A DNA stretch of 64,000 bases, taken from positions 1 through 64,000 of the forward strand of contig JADLFM010000037.1 of NCBI GenBank assembly GCA_020845495.1, given 5' to 3'. Under the pieces are notes generated by a model that saw nothing but the letters and a program-made list of their open reading frames with translations, was not told the origin of the DNA and did not search any database. The position numbers and the translations under genes were made by a program. Below are positions 20,386-29,385 of the stretch, piece by piece. Within the stretch, counting starts at the first letter, position 1; each line of letters opens with the position of its first letter. Source of the DNA: Chloroflexota bacterium. Its GTDB lineage: Bacteria > Chloroflexota > UBA6077 > JACCZL01.

Positions 20386-20928
20386 ATGTACCGTCGTCTC
20401 GGTCCGATGCTCCTCTTGCTCGCGCTTGCCGCATTCGCTGCCACTGTGGCCACCGCCGTCGCCGCCGAGCAGCACGATGCGACGGGTAATGATGCCTCGC
20501 CCGGTGAGGTCGTCATACCTGTCGAGGCCACGTCTGAGGGTGCACTATCTGCTGAGACGCCAGCGTCGGAGGCACCGGCTTCGGGGTCGCCGAGCCAGGC
20601 GGCGAGCGAGTCTCCCGCGACCGACCCAACCGCTGCCAGCCTGCCAACGGGCGAGGCTAGCCCGGCACCATCCCCAGCCGCCTGCCCGAGCGCACAACTC
20701 CTCGTGAAGCCGCGCCCCGGCGCCGACCCGAACGCCATCGCGGCACGGCATGGCGGTACGGTCGTGCAGGTGATCCCAGGAATTCAGGTGGCCGTGGTCG
20801 AGGTGCCGGCCACCAGCGCCGACGCGACGCTCGCCGCTCTACAGTCCGACCCGGATGTTGTGTATGCCGAGCCGAACGGCGTCGTCAGGATCCCTGAGTT
20901 GCCGCCTGGTCCATCTCCCTGTCCGTGA
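20386..20928 (+). CDS. secreted protein with lone inhibitor-I9-like (subtilase prodomain) module
   Basis: About 180 residues. A signal peptide ([19 protein letters not shown]) is followed by a Thr/Ser/Pro/Ala-rich stretch (about residues 28-105). A C-terminal domain (LLVKPRPGADPNAIAARHGG ... VVEVPATSADATLAALQSDP ... YAEPN) then resembles the propeptide that folds and inhibits subtilisin-type proteases. No protease domain follows: the gene stops soon after YAEPN, where a catalytic domain would normally begin. It may be a free protease inhibitor or chaperone, or a truncated protease. ATG 20386 and GTG 20383 are the candidate starts. Confidence 0.6.
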   Translation: MYRRLGPMLLLLALAAFAATVATAVAAEQHDATGNDASPGEVVIPVEATSEGALSAETPASEAPASGSPSQAASESPATDPTAASLPTGEASPAPSPAACPSAQLLVKPRPGADPNAIAARHGGTVVQVIPGIQVAVVEVPATSADATLAALQSDPDVVYAEPNGVVRIPELPPGPSPCP

Positions 20929-20945
20929 GCCTGGGTCGTTCCCTC

Positions 20946-20990
20946 GCGCTCCGGCCCCCTCGCGCATGTGCGGAAGAAGGGCCGGAGCGC
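20946..20990. terminator. long-loop inverted repeat between convergent genes
   Basis: A perfect 12-base stem GCGCTCCGGCCC / GGGCCGGAGCGC with a 21-base loop lies between two convergent stops. It is a likely bidirectional terminator. Confidence 0.5.
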
Positions 20991-21068
20991 CGCCTCCGGG
21001 CGCGACATCGTTGGACGAGGGGGTATCGAGGGATGTAGCCCCCCCCCTCGCCACGTAGTCGCGGCCGT

Positions 21069-22643
21069 TTAGTAGCGGGCGGGACGCAGCTCCAGGGGCA
21101 CCTCGATGAGCGTCGAGCGGTCCTGGGCCAGGGCCTCGCGCAAGGTTCCGCCAACCTCCTCGGGCGCACCGCAGCGGACCGTGCGCATCCCGAACGCATC
21201 GCCGAACTTGACGAAATCCGGGTTCACCAGTTCGTGCCCGATTGGCGCACCGTACCCCTCGTTCAGGTTGTCACGGACAGCCCCAAAGCAGTTGTCGTTG
21301 CAGACGATCAACGTCACTTTCAGCCCGTATAGGAGCATGGTGGCAAGCTCTTGCGGGTTGTAGAGCGCTGCGCCGTCGCCGGCAATCGTCACGACCTCGC
21401 GGCTCGGCGCAGCCATCTTTGCGCCAAGTGCCCCCGGTAGGCCGTAGCCCAACGTCCCCGAACCGTTGCCCCAGCCAAAGCGGAACGAGCGGCCCGAGTA
21501 CGCCTTCAACAGCCGGAAGATCCAGAGCCCGACCATACTGTCGTTGAAGAACAGCACGTCGCGCGGGAGCGCAGCTTCGAGTTCGCGGAAGAACCCGACT
21601 GCCCACGGCACCCGCTTCTCGGCATAGCGCCACGGCCCCTGACGGATCGCGTCGAGCCGCTCAGATGGGCACCAGCCCCGCTCGCGGCCCTTGACCCGGC
21701 ATGCCAGGGCGACCAGAGCATCGCCAACGTGGCCGGCCAGTTTCAAACGCGCCGGTTCGCCGTGAGCTTGCTCGGCTTCATCCCAGTCGAGGTGGATCAC
21801 CTGTTGAGCGAGTTGCTCCGGTGAGCGTGTGCCAGTCGCGGCGTTCTCGCGCGGACCGATCGCCAGGACCACGTCCGCCTCGGTCAACAGTGCCTCGCCG
21901 TCCGTAGTCGGGCTCCAGGTGTAACCGAGCGCGAGGGAATGATCCTCGTGCAGCACGCCCTTGGCGTTACGGTCCGCAAAGACGGGCGCCTGAAGGCGCA
22001 TCGCCAGCGTACGCAGGGCGGCCTCGGCATCCGCTGCAACGATCGCTCGCCCGGCTACGATGACCGGCCGCTCGGCCTTCGAAAGCAGGTCGGCCGCCTC
22101 GTCCAGCAGACGCTCGTCCGGCATCTGATGGGCCAGTCGCACAGGGCGCTCGCCCGCGCGCTCGGCCGGCCCGGTCAACACCGCACGCGGTATCTCGAGC
22201 GCGGCCCCGCCCGGACGGCCGGTCTCGAGGAGATCCATCAGCCGATGGAAGGCCGGGCGGATCTCCTCGGCACTCCCTGCACGCGCGTAGTGAATCGCCA
22301 CCGAGCGCAGGACGTCGCGATGCAGCGAATCTTCCTCCAGGAGGAAAAGCAGCCGCTCACCGTCCTGGGTCGCCTGGAGCAGCCCGGTCGATGAGTTCGT
22401 CAGGCCGCACTGAGGCACGCTCGTCGCGACGGCGACCTCGTTCGTCACCCATGACCAGGCGTCGGCGATAAACGATGCACCCTGCTCGTTCCGCCCGATG
22501 ACGGGCCGTACCGACGATCCCCGCGCAAGCGCGCCGTAGACTGGATAGGCACCATGTCCGGGAACCCCGAACAACTGCTGCACTCCGCGCTCTTCGAGCA
22601 CGTCGACCAGCGCCCGTGCGCCGTTCTTGGTCGCGACCGTCAC
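21069..22643 (-). CDS. thiamine-diphosphate-dependent decarboxylase/synthase family enzyme
   Basis: About 524 residues with the three-domain layout of acetolactate synthase, benzoylformate decarboxylase and related enzymes. The N-terminal Pyr domain has FGVPGHG and the activating glutamate in RNEQGASF. The central domain carries PVFADRNAKGVL. The C-terminal PP domain has the ThDP/Mg motif GDGAALYNPQELATML...VCNDN. I do not see the features that would fix it as IlvB, and no small subunit or other branched-chain gene is near, so a decarboxylase or carboligase of unknown substrate is more likely. The GTG at 22643, behind GAGGAGGAG, is the best start. Confidence 0.85.
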   Translation of the reverse strand: MTVATKNGARALVDVLEERGVQQLFGVPGHGAYPVYGALARGSSVRPVIGRNEQGASFIADAWSWVTNEVAVATSVPQCGLTNSSTGLLQATQDGERLLFLLEEDSLHRDVLRSVAIHYARAGSAEEIRPAFHRLMDLLETGRPGGAALEIPRAVLTGPAERAGERPVRLAHQMPDERLLDEAADLLSKAERPVIVAGRAIVAADAEAALRTLAMRLQAPVFADRNAKGVLHEDHSLALGYTWSPTTDGEALLTEADVVLAIGPRENAATGTRSPEQLAQQVIHLDWDEAEQAHGEPARLKLAGHVGDALVALACRVKGRERGWCPSERLDAIRQGPWRYAEKRVPWAVGFFRELEAALPRDVLFFNDSMVGLWIFRLLKAYSGRSFRFGWGNGSGTLGYGLPGALGAKMAAPSREVVTIAGDGAALYNPQELATMLLYGLKVTLIVCNDNCFGAVRDNLNEGYGAPIGHELVNPDFVKFGDAFGMRTVRCGAPEEVGGTLREALAQDRSTLIEVPLELRPARY

Positions 22644-22885
22644 AATGCTCTCCTCCTCGAGGCGTGGCTCCCATGATGCCCCACTCGCGCACCGCGCGCA
22701 ACGCGCCACCCCCTACGCCGGTCTGCCGTCCGGCGACGGTCTCTCACCGAGTGGCCTGAGCCTGCCGCTGGTATCCTTCTGCCACCGTGAAGCGACGTCA
22801 TCGCACGACCGGGAGCACGCTCGGCCTGGGCGTACACCGTTCGAGACCAGACATCCAGCGGCCCGCATCACCGCACTGCCGATCT

Positions 22886-23485
22886 GTGACCCAGACCTGC
22901 TCCGCCGCGCTGATTCTGGCGCTCGCGCTTCTCGGCTTAGCAGTCGTCGCCTGTCGTCCGTTCGAGACGGCGGCAGCCGCCTCGCCGACGGCCAGCGCCG
23001 CGCTGCCAACCGGTGGTGCGAGTGCACCCTCGGCGGCGACTCGTGCGACGGACGCGCATCCTCCAGCCACACGGTCGACGACCGACGCCGCCCGTTCGTC
23101 GACGATGGCCCCGCGGTCCAGCCCGGTCGCCGCCACGGGAGCGGTCGTCAGAGCGCCCGACTCGGTCACGGTCGATCGTGAACTGATCGCCGCGTCAGCC
23201 CGTTGGGCGCCGGGCCAGTTGGACGCCCATTTCGACAAACACGGCCGCGCAGGCCCGTATCCTACCGTTCAGGCCTACGACGCGGCAGCGCGCGAGACGA
23301 TCCGCGTCGGCACAGCCTTCACCTACATCGACCGCGAGTCGAACGCCGAGCGCCTGGGATTCTACGATCGCGAGGGCAATCGGTTCACCGCCGTCACACG
23401 TGACGGCACCCGAATCACCACCTTCTTCCGGCCGGACCGTGGCGTTCGTTACGTGCGCGGCCTGGACCACTCGACGTACCGGTGA
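22886..23485 (+). CDS. lipoprotein with C-terminal toxin-like (BECR-type) domain
   Basis: About 199 residues. A signal sequence ends in a lipobox (LGLAVVAC) with the acylated cysteine near residue 23. A Ser/Ala/Thr-rich linker leads to a compact C-terminal domain from ~110: AHFDKHG (H115, K118, H119), QAYDAAARETI, RLGFYDREGNRF, TRDGTRITTFFRPD. This pattern recalls nuclease-fold domains at the ends of contact-dependent or pyocin-type toxins, but here it is on a lipid anchor. That comparison is from memory and no search was run. The frame extends upstream to GTG 22787; I prefer GTG 22886 because it gives a normal-length signal peptide. A second gene follows after 16 bases. Confidence 0.6.
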   Translation: MTQTCSAALILALALLGLAVVACRPFETAAAASPTASAALPTGGASAPSAATRATDAHPPATRSTTDAARSSTMAPRSSPVAATGAVVRAPDSVTVDRELIAASARWAPGQLDAHFDKHGRAGPYPTVQAYDAAARETIRVGTAFTYIDRESNAERLGFYDREGNRFTAVTRDGTRITTFFRPDRGVRYVRGLDHSTYR

Positions 23486-23501
23486 CCGAGGGGCGACGGC
23501 A

Positions 23502-24005
23502 ATGAGCGACACCACCGGGCGCGACAGCCGCGATGACGATACCGATCGCCGCTGCGGGCAGGACACGGCTCAGGACAAGGACACGCGCATCGGCAGCGCC
23601 GCCGGCAATCATGCCGCTGACGATGGCGGCGGCCGTCGCGCCGATAGCGCTCGGCGCAGCACGAAGCAGGCGCGGCGAACCTCAGACGCGCCATCCAGGC
23701 CCATACGACGGGGTGCGACCCGCGAGCAGGCGGCGATGGCACGCCTGCTCGACGCACGCGGCATCGGTCGCCACGCCTTCTTCCTGACCGCCCGTGAAGG
23801 CGTGATCCTGCCGGATGGCCTCGAAGCGCTCTCCGGATTCGTGCTCGACGAGGACGGGCGTGTCTTTGGATTCTGGCTCACCTGGGACGAGCAGCGGCAG
23901 TCGCTCACGCTCGCGCCATTCTACGAAGTGCCCGAGCCCGGTGAGGCGTTCGCCGATGACGCCGAGTATCACGAGGCCCGTCGACGGCTCGGCCAGACCC
24001 GCTAG
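23502..24005 (+). CDS. uncharacterised protein paired with the toxin-like lipoprotein
   Basis: About 167 residues, starting 16 bases after the lipoprotein stop, with GAGGGG before the ATG. The first ~70 residues are disordered and charged. From ~75 on there is a compact region (EQAAMARLLDARGIGRHAFF ... SGFVLDEDGRVFGFWLTWD ... YHEARRRLG) with beta-strand-like stretches. I do not recognise the fold. Close spacing implies co-transcription. By analogy with toxin operons it could be a partner or immunity protein, but nothing in it proves this. It has no signal peptide. Confidence 0.6.
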   Translation: MSDTTGRDSRDDDTDRRCGQDTAQDKDTRIGSAAGNHAADDGGGRRADSARRSTKQARRTSDAPSRPIRRGATREQAAMARLLDARGIGRHAFFLTAREGVILPDGLEALSGFVLDEDGRVFGFWLTWDEQRQSLTLAPFYEVPEPGEAFADDAEYHEARRRLGQTR

Positions 24006-24184
24006 GGCAAGTTGCTTCAGCATACGCTGATGCGCACCCACTACGACGAACGGTGAGGTATTCTCCGGCACACTATAGGTACGGCCAGTGCTGAGCCCGC
24101 TCATGGGCACGGTGCCAGGCCGGATACGGGTATCGACATACCCCCTGGTTGCGCGGGAGCGCGCGACTGGAGGCAGGTGGCTCG

Positions 24185-25279
24185 ATGGCGGACGACCCAG
24201 GTCCACAGCAACTCTTCATCGACTTGATCGAGGCGTGGCCAGACCCGGTCATGGTCCTCGATTCCGAATGCGAGCGGTACGTCTTCGCGAACGACGCGGC
24301 CGCCCGTCTGCTTGGCTACGACCGCTCCGAACTGCTCGAGCGCTCACCCTCCGATCTGTCAGGGCCGGGGCTGGAGCGTACCGGGGCACTCGCCTCGGCC
24401 AGCCTGGAGCGATGCGGTGGATGGCAAGGGTGCTGGCGGCTCCGCCACAAGGATGGGTCCCTGGTCGAGGTAGACGTCACACTTGCGCGCCAGATTGTTG
24501 GCGGGCAGGTCGTCCACCAGGGCATCTTCCGAGAGCGCGCGGCACGCGACTCCAGCGATCTCGGCGCAGGCCCGGGAGTGCACCTGTTCGAGGCGAGTAG
24601 TCAGGCGATCGTGGCGTTCGACATGCAGGGCGTCGTCACGTTCTGGAATCGCGCCGCCGAGCGGATGTATGGTCGCTCGGCGCATCAGGCGGTCGGGCAC
24701 GCGCTGGCCGAGCTGATCCCACCGGGTCCGGCCCGAGCCGACGCCGATGCCGTGGTCGGCCGGCTCCTCCAGGGTCAGATCTACGCCGGCCAGATCACGG
24801 TCGCTCACTTCGATGGCCGCACCTTCACGGCACACTTGAGCGGTTCTCCAATTCGCGACGACAGCGGCAAGCAGATCGGCGTCCTCGGCGTGGCCGTCAA
24901 AGCTGAGGCCGTCGACGCGGGCATCGCCAGGTCGGGTGGAGCCGAGCACGAGGCGCCTGAGACTGAGGCGGTGGGCGGTCGCACACGTGCGACACGGATG
25001 CGGCGTGCCGTGATCGAGTGTGCCTCATGCGGCCAGAAGGTCGCCGGCACGACCCGCCGGCGCTACTGCTCCGAGAAGTGCCGACAGTGGGCCTACTACC
25101 ACCGGCATCTGGAGGAGCAGCGAGCGCGCAGCCGCCAGCGGCACGCCCGATTGAGCGGTATCCAGGACGTACCCGGGGACGTATCTGTCGCCGAGGCTTC
25201 GCCATCGCTCGACGGATTGGCGGCTCAAGACGTCTCATCGCCAGACGCGACGGCCAGCGCTGACGCCGAGGCGCGCTGA
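24185..25279 (+). CDS. PAS-PAS protein with C-terminal zinc ribbon
   Basis: About 364 residues. PAS domain 1 (~10-125: AWPDPVMVLDSECERYVFAN, LLGYDRSELLE) is followed by PAS domain 2 (~140-245: ASSQAIVAFDMQGVVTFWNR, ERMYGRSAHQAVG). A Cys4 zinc ribbon follows (C279-x2-C282, C295-x3-C299) with a basic helix, CRQWAYYHRHLEEQRARSRQ. No kinase, cyclase or GGDEF domain is present. A zinc ribbon with a basic tail suggests nucleic-acid binding, so the protein could be a one-component sensor. The start is ATG 24185, behind GGAGG. Confidence 0.8.
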   Translation: MADDPGPQQLFIDLIEAWPDPVMVLDSECERYVFANDAAARLLGYDRSELLERSPSDLSGPGLERTGALASASLERCGGWQGCWRLRHKDGSLVEVDVTLARQIVGGQVVHQGIFRERAARDSSDLGAGPGVHLFEASSQAIVAFDMQGVVTFWNRAAERMYGRSAHQAVGHALAELIPPGPARADADAVVGRLLQGQIYAGQITVAHFDGRTFTAHLSGSPIRDDSGKQIGVLGVAVKAEAVDAGIARSGGAEHEAPETEAVGGRTRATRMRRAVIECASCGQKVAGTTRRRYCSEKCRQWAYYHRHLEEQRARSRQRHARLSGIQDVPGDVSVAEASPSLDGLAAQDVSSPDATASADAEAR

Positions 25280-25356
25280 CGCCGAAGCGCGCCAACCGGC
25301 TATCCTCACCGTACTGAGCCGGGGCACCCAGCGCGGCCCCGAGCGGGAGGCGCTCC

Positions 25357-26172
25357 GTGTCCAACGCGGCGATGTTTCGCGGCCTGTCGTTCCACACTGG
25401 CTCGCTCGACGCTACCCCACTTCCTGACGTGCTCCGCGCCGCTCGCGAGACCGGCTGGGATGCTGTCGAGCTCCGCCACGTCGACTTCATGCGAGCCCGC
25501 GAGGCCGGTCAGACCGATGCGGATGTGCTGGCGCTGGTGCGTGCGCAGGGACTGCCGGTCTCGGCAGTTGGCGTCGAGCGGGGCTGGATGTTCGCGACGG
25601 GCGACGAGCGCCGGCGGTTGCTCAACTCGTTCGCCCGCGTCTGCGAATGGGCTGCCGCGCTGGACTGCCCGCTCATCATGAGCGCCGTTGACGCCGAGCC
25701 CGGCGACATGGGTCTCGCGATCGACAACATGCGTGCGGCCGGTGGCCTGGCGTCCGAGCACGGCCGCCAGATCGTCCTGGAGTTGAACGTCACGACCGAG
25801 CAGTTTCCGACACTCCAGCGTGTGCGCGACCTGCTCGCACGCGCCGCCAACCCATGCTTCGGACTCCTCGTGGACACCTACCACATCCAGCGGAGTGATG
25901 GCGGTCTCGGCGCCTACGAGCGCCTTGCACCGGGTGAGATCGCCTATTTCCAGTACAGCGATGTTCCGGCCGGCCCGCTCACGCCTGGCCAAACCTTCGA
26001 CCGGCTCCCACCCGGTCAGGGGATCGTGCCGTTTTCCGCCATCTTCCAGATCGTCGCGGAGAAGGGCTACCGGGGCTATCTCAGCTACGAGGCGCTCAAT
26101 CCGGCGGCCTGGGCGCGGGATCCTCACGATGTCGCACGCGAGGCGTTGGCAGCCACCCGCCGCTTCCTGTAG
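25357..26172 (+). CDS. sugar phosphate isomerase/epimerase family TIM-barrel protein
   Basis: A 271-residue xylose-isomerase-like barrel (AP endonuclease 2 family). Likely metal ligands are the glutamate in IVLELNVTTEQF, the Asp/His of LLVDTYHIQRS and the final glutamate in GYLSYEALNP. Such proteins act as isomerases, epimerases or dehydratases on inositol or keto-sugars. Length is normal. No sugar-pathway genes flank it, so the substrate is unknown. It starts 77 bases after the PAS gene and may be co-transcribed with it. The first codon is GTG. Confidence 0.85.
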   Translation: MSNAAMFRGLSFHTGSLDATPLPDVLRAARETGWDAVELRHVDFMRAREAGQTDADVLALVRAQGLPVSAVGVERGWMFATGDERRRLLNSFARVCEWAAALDCPLIMSAVDAEPGDMGLAIDNMRAAGGLASEHGRQIVLELNVTTEQFPTLQRVRDLLARAANPCFGLLVDTYHIQRSDGGLGAYERLAPGEIAYFQYSDVPAGPLTPGQTFDRLPPGQGIVPFSAIFQIVAEKGYRGYLSYEALNPAAWARDPHDVAREALAATRRFL

Positions 26173-26220
26173 GCGCGTGGTCCGGCACCTCCCGGTGGCC
26201 CGGCATCCCCCGCTGCCCCG

Positions 26221-27297
26221 TCATATTGCCCCGTACGCATCCGAGAGGGGCGGGTGGCCGCCCCCATCGGTGCTGGCCTCAATCGCAGCGGCGGTCCATT
26301 CGGCGAGTGATGGGACCTCAATAGGCGCGTCGGCGAGTGCGTGGGCCGTGCCCGCTCCGACCAGTACGCGCACGGCGCCGGGCACAACCTCGATCCGGAC
26401 GGGCGTCGTGCCATGAGGCTCGCCGTCCACCTGGAGCGGCAACGGCGGGCGCGCCGCGATGGACAGCGTGCGTACCCGGAGATAGGTGATGTCCGGGTCG
26501 CGGTCGTGCTGCCTGATCAGGACCAGCCCAAGGTGCCGCAGCTTCGCCAGGAGCGTCTGACCGGGAAAGACATACACGTCGAGGGCACCATCCGCCGCCG
26601 TCGCGCGGAAGGTGATGGCGACTGCGCCCGCCCACAGGCGCGTGTTCCCGACCGTGATGAGCGCCGCGTGGTGCTCGAGGTAGCGGCCATCGGCCCGCAT
26701 CTTGACCCACGCCCCACGGGTCCGGAGCGCAGCGACCACGCCAGCCGCGAGCACTGCGAACGGCCCAAAGCGGCGCTTCGGCGCGCCCTTGACCGCCTCC
26801 ATGGCCTGAGCGTCGAATCCGAGGCCGGCCATCAGGATGAAGTACCGCCCGTTCGCCTTGCCGAGGTCGATACGCCTGATCTGTCCGGCGAGCAACTGTC
26901 GCACCGCCTCGATCGGATCGTGCGACAGCCCGAGCTCTCTGGCCCAGACGTTGACGGTGCCCAGTGGGAGCGGCCCGACCGCCGTGGCCGTGCCTGCCAA
27001 CCCCTGGACCACCTCGTTCAGGGTGCCGTCACCGCCGGCGACGAGCACGACCGAGATGCCCATGAGCGCCGCCTCGGCGGCAATCCTGGTGGCATGGCCA
27101 GGGGCCTCGGTCTCCCGCACGTCGACACGCCAGCCGAGCGCATTCGCGGCATCGGCGATCCGCTCGACGACGCTGGAACGGGCACCCGGGCCGGCGACCG
27201 GATTGACGACGAGCCAGGCCGTCGGAGCATGCGGCGCCGTGGACACAGAAAAGCCCGGGCGCTCCGACGTACGCAGCAGATGAACCTCTCGACCCAT
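26221..27297 (-). CDS. diacylglycerol kinase-like lipid kinase (YegS/DagK family)
   Basis: About 358 residues. The catalytic signature VVNPVAG ... LVAGGDGTLNEVVQGL with PLGTVNVWARELG marks the DAGK/YegS/LCB5 fold, which phosphorylates diacylglycerol or related lipids with ATP. The C-terminal beta-sandwich ends with a VDGEPHGTTPVRIEVVPGAV segment typical of the family. I choose the ATG at 27297; frames upstream are not conserved. It probably recycles diacylglycerol during membrane or surface-polymer synthesis. Confidence 0.88.
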   Translation of the reverse strand: MGREVHLLRTSERPGFSVSTAPHAPTAWLVVNPVAGPGARSSVVERIADAANALGWRVDVRETEAPGHATRIAAEAALMGISVVLVAGGDGTLNEVVQGLAGTATAVGPLPLGTVNVWARELGLSHDPIEAVRQLLAGQIRRIDLGKANGRYFILMAGLGFDAQAMEAVKGAPKRRFGPFAVLAAGVVAALRTRGAWVKMRADGRYLEHHAALITVGNTRLWAGAVAITFRATAADGALDVYVFPGQTLLAKLRHLGLVLIRQHDRDPDITYLRVRTLSIAARPPLPLQVDGEPHGTTPVRIEVVPGAVRVLVGAGTAHALADAPIEVPSLAEWTAAAIEASTDGGGHPPLSDAYGAI

Positions 27298-27535
27298 CTG
27301 CGACGAACTCACCGCGGCGACTCCGCGCCCCACGCCCTTGCGGTCGTGGGCGAGACTGCTGGTACTTCCTTGCGGGGTTTCGGGGTCGCCCCTGCCAGCC
27401 GTCTCGTTCGTGTCGGCTCACCCGAGCCACTATCAGTATACACCCTTCTGGTCAGCCTGCAAGCAAGTTGTCGTTCCCGTTCCATGCTCGCACGAGCGGA
27501 CTTCGAGGGCATCGCCGCTGAGTGGCGCCGTCCGC

Positions 27536-28309
27536 TCACCGGCTGACCCGCACCGCAACGGCAATGAGACGCTCGCTTCCCACCGTGAAGGGCGCCAGGT
27601 CGTACGAGCCGTAGAGCGCTTCGACGAGGAATCCGGCCCGTTCCAGGAGCAGCTCGAACTCGAAGCGTCCGAAGTAGCGCAGCGCCAGTTCCGTCGTCGT
27701 GCGCCGGACGACACCGTCGTCGTCCACCTCGTCGTAGAAGTACGTGTAGCGATCAAGCTGCTCGGCGACATCGGTGCTGCGAGCGGTCCACTTGCTCAAG
27801 AGGTGGCCGGTCACGGGGTCTGGGCCGGCATGCTGAAGCACGATCTCGTCCGGCGACTCGACACCTCGTCCGTTCCCATTCGAGACGTCCACGATGAGCA
27901 CCCCATCCGGCTCGAGGTGTTCGCGAATCCGCCCCAGCGCGGCCAGTTGATCCCGGACGTCGAGCAGCAGCCCGAACGAGTCGAGCGCGAAGATGGCGAG
28001 TCGGAACCGCTCGTCGAGGCGAAAGGTCCGGACGTCGGCCTGATGAAGCACCACGCCGCCGCGCCGCCCCTCACGCCCAAGCGTGCGCCGTGCGACGGCT
28101 AGCATCTGGGCCGAACTGTCGATTCCGACGATCCGCTCACCCGTCTCAAGGAGCGGTCCGATCAGGCGGCCGGTGCCACAGGCGACTTCGAGGATTGGCC
28201 CGCCGGTGCGCCGTGCAAAGTCCTGGTAGAGCGCGATATCGGCGTCGTAGCTCGCATGCTCCCAGTCGTAGTAGCGAGCCAGTCGGTCGAAGGGGTTCGT
28301 GTCGGGCAT
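27536..28309 (-). CDS. class I SAM-dependent methyltransferase
   Basis: About 257 residues. Motif I is ILEVACGTGRLIGPL, with the acidic loop IVGIDSSAQML and motif IV-like FRLAIFALDSFGLLLD. This is a Methyltransf_25-type Rossmann methyltransferase. The C-terminus has a small beta domain (YFYDEVDDDGVVRRTTTEL). The substrate is unknown. The frame is open to 28399, overlapping the dehydrogenase, but the ATG at 28309 fits the usual N-terminus (FDRLARYYDWEH). Confidence 0.87.
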   Translation of the reverse strand: MPDTNPFDRLARYYDWEHASYDADIALYQDFARRTGGPILEVACGTGRLIGPLLETGERIVGIDSSAQMLAVARRTLGREGRRGGVVLHQADVRTFRLDERFRLAIFALDSFGLLLDVRDQLAALGRIREHLEPDGVLIVDVSNGNGRGVESPDEIVLQHAGPDPVTGHLLSKWTARSTDVAEQLDRYTYFYDEVDDDGVVRRTTTELALRYFGRFEFELLLERAGFLVEALYGSYDLAPFTVGSERLIAVAVRVSR

Positions 28310-28395
28310 GCCAGGATTGTGGCACATGCCGAGGCTGCGCCGTGGTTCGGCAGACGCGCTGCCCGTGGCGGCGACCTCTGCGCGCCCCCGGACGA

Positions 28396-29346
28396 TCAAG
28401 AAGCCTGCGCTGGTCCGCCCGACGGCGGCGCGATCGGCAGTTCCTTCCCGACGATCCGCTCGTACCCCTTCACGACCGCTACATCATCGTCGTCGCCCAG
28501 CCCCATCGCCTGAGCCATCTCGAAGACCTGGGCGGCCGCCGACGTGGCGAACATCGGCATCCCGGCTGCCTGGGCCGCGTCCAGGATGAGGCGGGCATCC
28601 TTCACCAGAAGCTTGAGCGCGCCCCCCGAGACGAAGCTCCGGTCCAGCACCGCCGGCGCGCGGCCCTCGAAGATGAAGCTGTTGCCGGCGCTCGCAGTGA
28701 TGATGTTGTACACCTGGCGCAGATCGAGGCCCGAGCGGTCCGCGAGCGTCAGCGCTTCGACCATCGCGACGTGGTGGACGAGCACGAGCAGATTGTTCAC
28801 CAGTTTGGCAGACTGGCCGGCGCCTGGCTCAGCACCCACGTGGGCGATCAGACGCCCGAACGCCTCGAGCACCGGCCGACAGCGCTCGACGTCAGGCTCA
28901 GGCGCGCCGACCATCAGCGTCAGGGTTCCGGCCACCGATCCCGAGTGCCCGCCGCTCACCGGAGCGTCGACGAGGCGATGGCCGAGCGCTGCGAGGCGGC
29001 GCGCGAGCACCTTGACGTCGCTCGGGCCGATCGTGCTCATGACGATGAGCAGACCGCTCCTGTCGGCCCAGCCGTCAACGAGCCCATCAACGCCGAACGT
29101 CGCGTCCTCGACCTGGGCGAAGTTGTAGGGGATAGCCAGGACCGCATCGGTGCGCCGAGCAACCTCGGCCGGGCTGGCAGCACTCGCTACTCCCTGCTCG
29201 GCAACCTCTGCGAGGGCAGCGGGCCGTGGGTCGTAGGCGACCACCTCGAAACCGGCCCGCGCGACGTTGGCCGCGATCGGCCCGCCCATCGAGCCAACAC
29301 CCAGCATGCCGACCCGCCGGATTGGGGCCGCGCTCTCCGTCGTCAT
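28396..29346 (-). CDS. NAD(P)-binding beta-hydroxyacid dehydrogenase (3-hydroxyisobutyrate dehydrogenase family)
   Basis: About 316 residues. The N-terminal Rossmann domain begins RRVGMLGVGSMGGPIAANVARAG and the substrate loop is DAPVSGGHSGSVAGTL. The catalytic lysine lies in GQSAKLVNNLL. This is the 3-HIBADH/tartronate-semialdehyde reductase group. The ATG at 29346 follows GGAGG. A cupin gene lies upstream on the same strand, across a 14-base tandem repeat array, suggesting a small catabolic unit of unknown substrate. Confidence 0.9.
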   Translation of the reverse strand: MTTESAAPIRRVGMLGVGSMGGPIAANVARAGFEVVAYDPRPAALAEVAEQGVASAASPAEVARRTDAVLAIPYNFAQVEDATFGVDGLVDGWADRSGLLIVMSTIGPSDVKVLARRLAALGHRLVDAPVSGGHSGSVAGTLTLMVGAPEPDVERCRPVLEAFGRLIAHVGAEPGAGQSAKLVNNLLVLVHHVAMVEALTLADRSGLDLRQVYNIITASAGNSFIFEGRAPAVLDRSFVSGGALKLLVKDARLILDAAQAAGMPMFATSAAAQVFEMAQAMGLGDDDDVAVVKGYERIVGKELPIAPPSGGPAQAS

Positions 29347-29385
29347 CCTGGCCTCCCCCCGCGACTCGCGCGCGAGTCCCGACAC

